A stretch of 58,042 nucleotides of DNA from Terriglobales bacterium (GTDB lineage: Bacteria > Acidobacteriota > Terriglobia > Terriglobales > Acidobacteriaceae), in contig DASPRM010000060.1 in assembly GCA_035624455.1 (NCBI GenBank), positions 1 through 58,042 on the forward strand, given 5' to 3'. The notes beneath the pieces were generated by a model. That model saw nothing but the letters and a program-made list of their open reading frames with translations, did no database searches and was not told where the DNA came from. A program made the translations under genes and the position numbers. Below are positions 44,227 through 53,100 of this stretch, piece by piece (the stretch's first letter is position 1; each line of letters starts with the position of its first letter).

Positions 44227-46023
44227 ATGAAGCGAGGAATGGTTTGTGTGCTCTCGTTTGCGTTAGTGACCGGAGCATTTGCCATTGGAGATCCGCCTGA
44301 TCCACAAGCAGCTCCGGCGAAGAAACCGGCAAAGAGCATCTCTGCGGAAGTCCAGCAACTCAGAGAAGCGCTCGAAGCCCAACAGCGGCAGATCGAAGAA
44401 TTGCGGCGGGAAGTCCAACGACGCGATCAGGTTCTGCAGCAGGCACAACAGCAGGCCGGCGCGGCGCAGAGCGCGGCCAGTGCTGCTCAGGCAAGTGCGG
44501 AGGCGGCTGCAGCAGCATCGGCTGGGCAAAAGCCGGTCGATCTGACTGCTCTGCAGGCTGATGTGGCTGACCTTAAAGCCAACAGCACCAGCACGGCTTT
44601 GTCGCTGCAGGAGACGCAAAAGACAATTCGCGACATGGAGTCGCCGGCAGCGATTCATTACAAGGGAATCACCATTACCCCGGGCGGCTTCATCGAATTC
44701 GCAACCGTTTACCGGACGCGGAATGAAAATGCCAGCGTCAACAGCGCCTCGGGTGATTTCAACATTCCGCTCGATGGAACCACCAACGCGAACCTGAGCG
44801 AGTTTCGCTTTGACGCTCGCCAGTCGCGCTTGTCGGTTTTGGCTGAAGGGAAGGTCGGAACCACGAAGGCCAGCGGCTACTGGGAAATGGACTTTCTGGG
44901 CGCCGCTCCCACCGCCAATGAGAACCAGAGCAACAGCTTCAACCTGCGCCAGCGTCAGTTGTGGGGACAGGTGGAGTTTGCCAACGGCGTGTCGATCGTT
45001 GGCGGCCAGCAGTGGACCTTATTCACTCTGAACCGCAGAGGCCTGGCTCCCCGTTCCGAATTTCTGCCCATGACCATCAACGCTCAGTACATGATCGGTT
45101 ATGACTGGGCTCGTCAGCCGGGATTCCGCCTGACCAAGAACTTCCACAACAAGACGTGGGCGGCTTTCTCTATTGAGGAACCGCAAACCGTCGTCAACGT
45201 CAATGGAGTTACCATTCCAGGCGTGGGAACAGGAGCCGCCGGCAGTATTCCACCGGTTTTCGGCTTCAATACCAGCCCCAATGCACAGTCGCCGAACGGG
45301 CTGTTTGTTCTCAGCAATACACCGGGCGCCAACGGAGTTTCTACCAACGTTGCTCCCGACGTTATGGGGAAGCTTGTCTTTGAGCCGGGCTGGGGACACT
45401 GGGAAATCAAGGGAATGGCACGCTTCTTCCGCGACCGCTTCAATGGTCACAGCGACACCAATACCGGCGGTGGCCTTGGCGCAGCAGCGATTTTACCCCT
45501 TGTAAAGACGAAGCTTGATTTCATCGCCGAGGGTCTCTTCGGCAATGGCATTGGGCGCTACGGCTCCGGTGGCGGCTTCGACGTAACGTTGCGGCCGGAC
45601 GGCACTGTTCGCCCGGTTCGTGCCTACCATGCCCTGCTCGGACCTGAGGCTCACGTCGGCAAGAAACTCGATATCTACTTCTACGGCGGCTACGAGTATT
45701 ACCAGCGCGTATTCACGACCATTTCGCCGGTGGTAGCGCCGGCCACAACTGCTAACGTTGGATACGGTGCCCCCACGATCAACAACACCGGCTGCGGAGT
45801 GGAGATGACCAGCACTGCCTCACCGGCCTGCGGAAACCAGACCCGCTATGCCTACGAACTCTCCCCAGGGTTCTGGTACCGCTTCTACCGTGGACCGGCG
45901 GGAACCGTGCAGATGGGCGTGCAGTATTCCTACAGCAACCGCTCCCTGTGGCGTGGTGTAGGTGGCGCACCTTCTGGAAGCGAGAACCAGGTCTACACTT
46001 CGCTGCGCTACTACATCCCGTAG
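44227..46023 (+). CDS. Outer-membrane porin with N-terminal coiled coil (DcaP/OprO-like)
   Basis: 598 residues from ATG 44227 behind CAGGAGAGG. Signal peptide (MVCVLSFALVTGAFA), then a long coiled coil (VQQLREALEAQQRQIEELRR to residue 80) and an Ala-rich stretch, then a beta-barrel of alternating strands from about residue 140 (FDARQSRLSVLAEGKVGTTK, GVSIVGGQQWTLF) that ends in an aromatic strand (VYTSLRYYIP), as outer-membrane barrels do. The coiled-coil-plus-barrel form resembles DcaP-type and OprO/P-type trimeric porins. Together with the divergent ModA it suggests oxyanion uptake, but the substrate is not shown. Confidence 0.88.
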   Translation: MKRGMVCVLSFALVTGAFAIGDPPDPQAAPAKKPAKSISAEVQQLREALEAQQRQIEELRREVQRRDQVLQQAQQQAGAAQSAASAAQASAEAAAAASAGQKPVDLTALQADVADLKANSTSTALSLQETQKTIRDMESPAAIHYKGITITPGGFIEFATVYRTRNENASVNSASGDFNIPLDGTTNANLSEFRFDARQSRLSVLAEGKVGTTKASGYWEMDFLGAAPTANENQSNSFNLRQRQLWGQVEFANGVSIVGGQQWTLFTLNRRGLAPRSEFLPMTINAQYMIGYDWARQPGFRLTKNFHNKTWAAFSIEEPQTVVNVNGVTIPGVGTGAAGSIPPVFGFNTSPNAQSPNGLFVLSNTPGANGVSTNVAPDVMGKLVFEPGWGHWEIKGMARFFRDRFNGHSDTNTGGGLGAAAILPLVKTKLDFIAEGLFGNGIGRYGSGGGFDVTLRPDGTVRPVRAYHALLGPEAHVGKKLDIYFYGGYEYYQRVFTTISPVVAPATTANVGYGAPTINNTGCGVEMTSTASPACGNQTRYAYELSPGFWYRFYRGPAGTVQMGVQYSYSNRSLWRGVGGAPSGSENQVYTSLRYYIP

Positions 46024-46055
46024 TAGCTGAGCGAAAAGCGATCAAGACTACTCAA

Positions 46056-46085
46056 AAAGGCCGCTTTCTCAGGAAAGCGGCCTTT
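46056..46085 (+). terminator. Rho-independent terminator of the porin gene
   Basis: Perfect 13-pair stem AAAGGCCGCTTTC/GAAAGCGGCCTTT with a TCAG loop, 33 bp after the porin stop, ending in TTT. Confidence 0.88.
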
Positions 46086-46396
46086 CACTTTCCTGTTCTC
46101 GTCTTCAGCCTGCGGCCCTGGGTTTTCGACGATCTTGACGATTTACAGATTGAAATGCCGGAAGGGGCTTCACCGATCGGAGAAGCTGTGCTGGGAGACT
46201 CTGCGGAATGGTCCCGTTCCCGCTACCAGCGGTTTGCTGCGAGTTGTGAATCCTGTGGCTTTCGGAGACTGCTGCGCTGGAGTTTTACAAAGGTTGAAAA
46301 TAACTGTTGCGCTGGAAGGAAAGGGACAATGTCACGCGTTTGTGTCGCAGAAAAACCTATCCTCTGACCTGTGACGCGGACCGGAGTCCGCGGATT
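46086..46396. other. Region without a convincing gene; one hairpin
   Basis: Several short open frames on the plus strand have no family resemblance. A perfect seven-pair hairpin CGCGGAC/GTCCGCG at 46375-46392 lies directly after the end of the minus-strand helix-turn-helix gene and may be its terminator. Confidence 0.4.
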
Positions 46397-46705
46397 CTAA
46401 GTACGGCTTTCACCCTTAGTCGCGGACTGGGCTTCAAGGGCCGCGCGGTATTCGCTTACGATCTTGCTGATCACCGCTCGGCGCACCCCAAATCTCTGCG
46501 CAACATTCGCCGCCGTGATGCCCATCTCGCGCAAGCTGACGATCTTCTTCATCTGCTCCGGGGTTGGTCGAAATACACGTTTCATATGCACCGTTTTTCG
46601 GGGCTGACAGAAGATCTGTTTCAACCCCATCCTCACTGATGGCGGTGCAATTGCCTTGCCAGCAGCACGACCATCCTCATTGAACCACTTATCCCAGAGT
46701 GCCAC
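46397..46705 (-). CDS. Small helix-turn-helix protein (Hin/resolvase-type HTH)
   Basis: Up to 102 residues from a GTG at 46705, or 62 residues from ATG 46585. The core FRPTPEQMKKIVSLREMG, then ITAANVAQRFGVRRAVISKI, is a clear helix-turn-helix of the kind found at the C-terminus of site-specific recombinases and in transposase-derived proteins. No catalytic domain is present, so it may be a stand-alone regulator or a remnant of a mobile element. It lies alone, between the porin terminator and ilvA. Confidence 0.6.
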   Translation of the reverse strand: MALWDKWFNEDGRAAGKAIAPPSVRMGLKQIFCQPRKTVHMKRVFRPTPEQMKKIVSLREMGITAANVAQRFGVRRAVISKIVSEYRAALEAQSATKGESRT

Positions 46706-46854
46706 TGGGAGAACCTACCGGAATTGGAATTCTTCAGAAGGCACATACAGAGATTTGTAGACGAGTTGATGAAGCGCGTCTCGATTCGTCACGGCTTCCT
46801 GCCTCAAAAGGTAGCCTCGAAATGTGTACATCGCGTCAGAACCCAGATTTAGCT

Positions 46855-46920
46855 TTAGGCTGAGGCATCATGTATGCTCAATCCACGCAGCAGTTTGTAT
46901 TTTGCCTAATCTCAGCCTAA
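46855..46920. promoter_or_regulatory. Long-range inverted repeat upstream of threonine ammonia-lyase
   Basis: TTAGGCTGAG (46855-46864) and CTCAGCCTAA (46911-46920) form a perfect 10-pair inverted repeat with 46 bases between, 42 bp before the ilvA-like start. It could be an operator for a looping regulator or an RNA hairpin. No leader peptide is visible. Confidence 0.5.
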
Positions 46921-46962
46921 GCCTTTGATTATGCAGAGTGATGGCCATATTTGAGGCTTGCG

Positions 46963-48171
46963 ATGATCACCGCGGACGACGTCAGGAGAGCCTGCACGCA
47001 AATTCGAGATTCGGTGTTCGTTTCGCGCTGCGCGCTTTCCGACCCCTTCTCGCAACTTACCGATACCCAGCTCTTTCTGAAATATGAAAATCTGCAGATG
47101 ACCGGCTCCTATAAGGAGCGCGGGGCGCTCAACAAAATCCTGAACCTCACGCCGGAGGAGGTAGGGCGAGGGCTGATCGCTGCTTCTGCGGGCAATCACG
47201 CACAGGCGGTGTCCTATCACGCAACCAAGCGGGGAATCCCGGCGCAGATCTGTATGCCGCTTCCCACCCCCCTAAATAAGGTGATGTCCACCCGGCGCTT
47301 CGGGGCAGAGGTTGTCCTCCATGGGGCAAACTATGACGAGGCTTGCGACGAGGCCCGCCGCCGCTCCGCCGAACTTGGCCTTACCTTCATACATCCGTTC
47401 GATGACGATGCCGTCATCGCCGGCCAGGGAACCATCGGTCTGGAATTGCTGGAGCAGGTTCCTGGTCTCGAAGCGGTCGTGACTTCAGTGGGAGGCGGCG
47501 GTCTGATTGCGGGACTGGCCTGCGTTTTGAAGGAAAGCAATCCTCGAATTCGTGTCATCGGAGTCCAAACCGCAAGGCTTGCATCGATGAAGGCCGCACT
47601 CGCCGAGAGTCGGCCAGTCACGCTGCCGGTTTCTTACACCCTCGCCGATGGCATCGCCGTCCGGCGAGCTGGTGACCGCACTTTTCCTATGGTGCAAAAG
47701 TATGTGGACGAGATCGTCACGGTAGAGGAAGAGGAGATCGCCAATGCGATCCTTTTGCTCCTGGAACGGGAGAAGACCCTCGTGGAAGGTGCTGGCGCTG
47801 CAGCCGTAGCCGCACTGGTCTATCACAAGGCAGCGTGTGCGGGTAAGCGCGTGGCGGCTATCATCTCAGGTGGCAATCTGGATGTCTCCATCCTCTCCCG
47901 CATCATCGAGCGCGGCTTGGTTAAGGATGGCCGCCTGATTCGCTTGCGGATCCATTTGCCCGACTACCCCGGAGCGCTTCATCGCCTCACCGGAGTGTTG
48001 GCGCATCATCGCGCGAATATTGTCGAGACTTCCTACGACCGCGCTTATTTCGGCGTCAATATTGGCGACACCGCCATTGATTTGACCATGGAAACGCGCG
48101 GCGCCGAGCACGTGGAAGAATTGTTGCTGGCGTTGACGGCAGAGAACTACGTTTTCGAGCGCATTCAGTAA
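46963..48171 (+). CDS. ilvA: Threonine ammonia-lyase with ACT domain
   Basis: 402 residues from ATG 46963 (GAGG six bases upstream; an in-frame TTG at 46951 is weaker). It deaminates threonine to 2-oxobutanoate, feeding isoleucine. The PLP lysine K51 lies in [13 protein letters not shown], the phosphate loop is AASAGNHAQ, and [10 protein letters not shown] is the family glycine loop. A C-terminal ACT domain ([20 protein letters not shown]) gives allosteric control. This layout, with one ACT domain, is that of the short biosynthetic/catabolic type, so the split between ilvA and tdcB is a judgement. Alone on its strand. Confidence 0.93.
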   Translation: MITADDVRRACTQIRDSVFVSRCALSDPFSQLTDTQLFLKYENLQMTGSYKERGALNKILNLTPEEVGRGLIAASAGNHAQAVSYHATKRGIPAQICMPLPTPLNKVMSTRRFGAEVVLHGANYDEACDEARRRSAELGLTFIHPFDDDAVIAGQGTIGLELLEQVPGLEAVVTSVGGGGLIAGLACVLKESNPRIRVIGVQTARLASMKAALAESRPVTLPVSYTLADGIAVRRAGDRTFPMVQKYVDEIVTVEEEEIANAILLLLEREKTLVEGAGAAAVAALVYHKAACAGKRVAAIISGGNLDVSILSRIIERGLVKDGRLIRLRIHLPDYPGALHRLTGVLAHHRANIVETSYDRAYFGVNIGDTAIDLTMETRGAEHVEELLLALTAENYVFERIQ

Positions 48172-48370
48172 ATTGCAAGCGGGAAAGTGGTTAACAATAA
48201 AGTTGGAGGCGGCTGAATCGTAATCAGCAAATCTGCGTCGTGCTGAGCCGGCGCGGTCGGGCGAAGCATCTATGTATTTCGCTTTCGTCAGGCGACTTGC
48301 CGTTATTGAGCGACGGCGTGCAAATAAATACCGATTACGCGATTACAATTCACCCGATTATAGTTTTTGC

Positions 48371-48727
48371 TTAGGGCAGCCGGATGCGAAATTCGCCGCA
48401 GGCTTCGAAGACAGCCAGCAGATTCGTAAGTCCCAGCAGTTGCCGCACCTGCTTGTTGAAGTTGATCAGCCGCAGATCGCAGCCGGCCTTTCTCGCAGAG
48501 ACATAAAGCTTCACCACCGTCCCCAGGCCCGAGCTGTCCATGCGACGCACTTCCGTCAGATCGAGCACCAGGCACTTGCCTGGCGCGATCAGTGCTTTGA
48601 TCTCTTCCCGGAAAGAATCAGTGACTTCGGCCGTGAGATTACCCCGACACCTGACAATCGTGGCATCTTCCTGCCTCTGCACCTGCACACCCAGGCGGCG
48701 AGGAGGCAAATTACTGGCTAACGGCAT
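48371..48727 (-). CDS. STAS-domain anti-anti-sigma factor
   Basis: 118 residues from ATG 48727 behind GCAGGAG. The STAS fold is seen in DATIVRCRGNLTAEVTDSF, LVLDLTEVRRMDSSGLGTVV with the phosphorylatable serine in DSSG, and CDLRLINFNKQVRQLL. It should bind an RsbW-type kinase; one lies at 21566-22063, too far to be an operon. A predicted sigma factor is not in the window. Confidence 0.92.
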   Translation of the reverse strand: MPLASNLPPRRLGVQVQRQEDATIVRCRGNLTAEVTDSFREEIKALIAPGKCLVLDLTEVRRMDSSGLGTVVKLYVSARKAGCDLRLINFNKQVRQLLGLTNLLAVFEACGEFRIRLP

Positions 48728-48868
48728 GGCATCTCCTGCAGGGGAGGACAATTTAGATCGAAAAACCTGTGGATTGGCGCCATTCTATCTGGCTATCGAG
48801 CGTGCACCTAAGGAATTCGGCATCCGGGCAGAAGGCTTACAAACTGAACCCGAACGCAGCGGGACAAC

Positions 48869-49216
48869 TCACTTCTTTTTGGAGAAAGGTTCTGAAGGCT
48901 CGTCTGACTCTTCTGACTTCGGGCGCTTCTTGATTGCAGCCTGATCAGCCGCAATGGTCACGTCAACCGGCGCCCCTTGCTTCAGGCCAACCTTTTTGCC
49001 CTGAGAGTCTTTCAGAATGTTGTCGACGCGAATTTCGCGATATAGGTGATCGGCGCCTTCCACAGTAATCTGTGCTTTCTCAGTTTCCTTCGGGCTCAGC
49101 GGCGGAATGATTTTTTCCACCACCCCGGGAAGGGTGACTGCGGCTTTTTTCTCAGCAGTGGTTTGATTCTCTTTCTCTAGTGTGTCTTTCTCTTGCGTGT
49201 CTTTGTCTTGCTCCAT
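48869..49216 (-). CDS. Conserved-looking small charged protein of unknown function
   Basis: 115 residues from ATG 49216, which follows AAGG at good spacing; ATG 49222 and 49264 are also in frame. The N-terminal 35 residues are Glu/Lys-rich and likely coiled or disordered. The centre reads VEKIIPPLSPKETEKAQITV, then EGADHLYREIRVDNIL, then LKQGAPVDVTIAADQ, a beta-strand alternation. The end is Lys/Glu/Ser-rich. Similar small proteins occur in acidobacterial genomes as I recall them, but no function is known. Not linked to a neighbour. Confidence 0.65.
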   Translation of the reverse strand: MEQDKDTQEKDTLEKENQTTAEKKAAVTLPGVVEKIIPPLSPKETEKAQITVEGADHLYREIRVDNILKDSQGKKVGLKQGAPVDVTIAADQAAIKKRPKSEESDEPSEPFSKKK

Positions 49217-49403
49217 AGCCATCCTTACGGGCGTTCTAGCCTTCTTGTGCCGAGGTCCGATCAAAATCTCCGGCGAACTGAAATTTGCGTTCGTGATTAT
49301 GCGCGCTGGGCAGATGCTCCTATGGTGAATGTTGACGAAGGGTGTGCTTAGGCCAGAGTTTCGATGGTTTGCAATATCAGCCCCGGCACAACAACCGGAG
49401 CCA

Positions 49404-49664
49404 CTATTCTGAGGATTCGTGGTACTTGATTATAAACCCAAGCTTCTTCAGCCATCGGGCACACTGGTGAGAGTTGGAGTCCATCGGGGTGACCAGCGGA
49501 GCCGTCGATTGCACCAGGTTCGCTGCAGCGATCATTAGCGGACGTACCGCATATTCCTGCTGATTCACTCTGACTCCCCACTTACGGACGTTTCCCGACG
49601 CCACCATTTTGGCGGCATTCCGGACATGAGCACTGGTAACGGACGCAAATCGCGGATTTTCCAT
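49404..49664 (-). CDS. Small protein of unknown function
   Basis: 86 residues from ATG 49664; the frame remains open to 49835. It reads ENPRFASVTSAHVRNAAKMV, then VNQQEYAVRPLMIAAANLVQ and a C-terminal WLKKLGFIIKYHESSE. No motif known. AGGGTG lies before the ATG. The upstream DNA is AT-rich with T and C runs. Evidence is limited to the open frame and codon pattern. Confidence 0.45.
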   Translation of the reverse strand: MENPRFASVTSAHVRNAAKMVASGNVRKWGVRVNQQEYAVRPLMIAAANLVQSTAPLVTPMDSNSHQCARWLKKLGFIIKYHESSE

Positions 49665-49800
49665 AGGAAGCACCCTAGCTAGGAACTTAGGGAGAATACT
49701 TCTTATACTCCGTACAATACTATACCCGACGCTGTTTTTTTTGGGCTCCCCCCCCCGATTTTTTGAGTTATAAAAGAACCTTGATCTGTGGAGTGCTTCA

Positions 49801-50058
49801 ATGATTGGCGTCGGAAGCGAGAACATCCCATCCAAGCCCGAGTGGCGGAGACTCTTTGAAGCGGCGGTTTTGGAGATCGACCAAACGCAGCTGGCGCAAA
49901 AAATCGAGGCTGCCCGAGCGGCAATTGACGCGCGCGTCAGGGAACTGACTCAAAATGGGCTTGGGGGAACCGAAGAGTACGCATTACGCGACGCGCTGCT
50001 GGCTCTGAACGATCTTCAGGCCATCACTCTACGGAAGGTGCCAGGCAATTCGCATTGA
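49801..50058 (+). CDS. Small helical protein of unknown function
   Basis: 85 residues from ATG 49801. Predicted as mostly helical (LFEAAVLEIDQTQLAQKIEA and LRDALLALNDLQAITLRK). GTGGAG is present 8 bases upstream. It converges with the CheB-CheR kinase gene, whose stop is 54 bp away. No family recognised; length and helical pattern resemble small sensor or response-coupling proteins in this phylum, but that is weak. Confidence 0.55.
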   Translation: MIGVGSENIPSKPEWRRLFEAAVLEIDQTQLAQKIEAARAAIDARVRELTQNGLGGTEEYALRDALLALNDLQAITLRKVPGNSH

Positions 50059-50112
50059 GTTTTTCGGCATCCCAAGGCGCAGCATTCGGCTTCCCCAGCC
50101 GCAGCGCCTCCG

Positions 50113-53100
50113 CTAGGACTTTTCGGAAATTGGAACGAAAGCTTTGACTGTCGTTCCCTTCTTGCTCGAGGATATTTCCAGGGTTCCTCCCAATTGCGCC
50201 AGGCGTTCCCTCATGCCGAGAATTCCCACTCCCACGCGGGGGTTGGCTCCCGGTGCGGACAGCATTTCCGGAGGAAGCCCCTTTCCAGTGTCGCTGATCT
50301 CCAGCCACACTCCCTGCCCCTTGGAAGCGATTTGCACTCGTGCTGTCTTGGCGCCGGAGTGGCGGCGAATGTTGTTTAACGCTTCTTGAACGGTTCTGAA
50401 CAAGGCGATCTCGATGTCCTCGGGCAGGCGATCAAGCTTGGCAGGGGTCACCAGTTCCACTTCCAATCCCGAGCGTTTGGAAAATCCATCCACCAGCCAG
50501 CGCGTAGCCGAAACCAGTCCCGCCTCGTCCAGCAACGGCGGGTGTAGCAAGTGGGCCACGGTGCGAAGCTCCTGCAGGGCTTCGTCCACCAGGTTGGTGG
50601 AGGATTGCAGAGCGGTTTTCCGCTCAGGCTTGGGAGAATCTTTCAGCAGCGTGTCCAGGCTCATTTTGGCAGCCGCCAGCTTCTGCCCAGCGGAATCATG
50701 CAGGTCGCGGGCGATTCGCCGCCGCTCCTCATCCTGCAGACGAATGAGACGGGCGGAGAGCTGGCGGAGGCTGTCTTCGGAACGGCGGCGGAGCGTAATG
50801 TCGGTGTTGATCTCTAAAATCTCGTGTCCATCGCTGGCGCCGAGAATTGCCCAACGGCTATCTACCGTTCTGTGTTCGCCATCACGGCGGGTGTGAATGA
50901 GTTCGCCTTCCCAGTGTCCGGTGCGCAGCAACTCGGTTTGAATCTCTTCGAATGGCCTGGGGAACCTGGTCTGCAGGATTTCATGAGTTTTCTTTCCCAG
51001 CACCTCCATCTTTTTCCAGCCATAAAGTTCTTCGGCGCCGCTATTCCAGAAGCGGATTTTGCCCTCCAAATCGCGTCGCAGGATCGCCTCGCGAGCCATT
51101 TCCAGCAAAGCGGCCTGTCTCTTTAGGTCATCCAGCTGTCTCCGCTGCTCGGTGATGTCTTGAATGGAGAGAAGGATGCGATCCCGTTGCGGCTGGGGCT
51201 CGATGCTGCGCGCATTCAACAGCATTACTCGATACCCCAGAGTTGGAAACTCGTGGCTCACTTCGAAGTCTTGTACCTGCTCCTCCGATTGCAACATGTT
51301 CACCAGCAATTCCCGGAGCTTCGGAATATTCCACTGGCCATTTCCTAGCTCGTAGATCAGACGTCCCTCGGTCTCTTCCGGCGAGACCTGGAAGGTATGA
51401 TAAAAGGAGGGGTTGGCAACAGTGACTCTTAAGCTGGCGTCCATCAGCAGCACCGATTCCCGGGCATTCTCAATCAGGTTCTGAGCAAGACTGCGGGTTT
51501 GATCGAGCGTGCGCTTCAACGCGTCAATATCCTGGAAGCTGATCACCGCGCCATCGATCTTACTGTCCCAGGTTTTGTAAGGACGCACACGCATGGCATA
51601 CCAGATCCCCTGCTTGTCGCGAATCTCACTCTCACGCAATATGGCGCGATCCATGGTGTCGCGGACAACCTCTTCCAGATTCTCCAGTTGAACATTCGGT
51701 TTGATCTCATCCAACCGCCGTCCAATGTCGGCGGGAATCAGGTTCATCAGTTTTTCTGCTGGAGGGGTAATGCGGCGAATGCGCAGATCATTGCCCACCA
51801 TCACCACAGCGATGTTTACGTTCGCCAGCAGATTGAGCAGATCGTTGTTGGCCAGGCTAAGCTCCACGTTGCGGTTCTGCAGTTCTTCATTGAGAGTGGT
51901 GAGCTCTTCGTTGCTCGATTGCAGCTCTTCTTTGGCGGTTTCCAGTTCCTCATTAGTGCTCTGCAATTCCTCATTGGCTGACAGCACCTCCTCGTTGGCC
52001 GCCTTGAACTCTTCCGTCGTGGTCTCGTGCTCCTCGATCAGCGCCTGCAGCTGTTCCCGAAGCTGGTTTATCTCCCGCTGCAATCTCTCGTTCTGCTGTA
52101 CTACACCGCTTTTTTTGCGCGCCTCCTTTTCCGAGATTCTTTTTTCGACTGGCTTGCGAACCTCGCGGGCAACATCCTGGAAGACCACGGCAAACATGCG
52201 CTCTCCGGATTCGCGCCCTTGAATGGGTACGATTTCCAGGTTCACCTCTGTAGTGCCGCCGTTCGATCTGACGTGAACACCCTCCTTACGGACAACCGTG
52301 TTCTCCTTCTTTGCCTTGCTCAGCGCCGTACGCAGATCCACCAGTAATCCTTCGCGCGCCATCTTGGAGAGGCTGAAGGTGGGATGACCGGCAGCAGGCT
52401 CCAGATAAGCCCCGGTTCGCCCCCGAAACTGAATAATCTCCAAGTCTTCGTTGACCACGATACTAGGGGGGATGTAGCGGCTCGCCAGCGTTCGCTCCAC
52501 CTCTTTGTCGATACTTATTGCGGTGCCGTTACTTTTAGGCGGTCGGTATTCCTCAAGCCGGCGCGGGGAATAATCCGCAGCCGTGAAGTAAGTCACCAGG
52601 CGGCTGGAAGTCATCTTTTTCTTGTAGATCTTGTACTTCTTATCCGTGAGGCTGAAGTGTTCGGTGAAACCACCCAGGCTCTCCGACCCGCCCAGCATCA
52701 GATAGCCACCCGCCTTGAGCGCATAATGGAGCGCCGGAATCACGCGCTTCTGCAGAACCGGTCCCAGGTAAATCAGCAGGTTGCGGCAACTGATCAAGTC
52801 CAGGTTGGAAAAAGGCGGATCCCTCACCAGGTTCTGCTTGGCGAAGATGCACATATCGCGGACCGCCTTGTTGATCTGGTAGCCTCCGTCTAAGCGCACA
52901 AAAAAGCGCTTCAGCCGTTCGGGAGAAATTTCCGCCACGCCGGCATCCGTGTAGAGGCCGGCGCGTGCGCGGTCCAGGGCAGTGTCGCTGATGTCGGTGG
53001 CGAAGATCTGCACCGATTTCGCGCTGGCGCTGGCCAATGGAATAGTGCGCCCCTGCTCCCACATGTACTCCAGCAGAATCATGGCGATCGAATAGACTTC

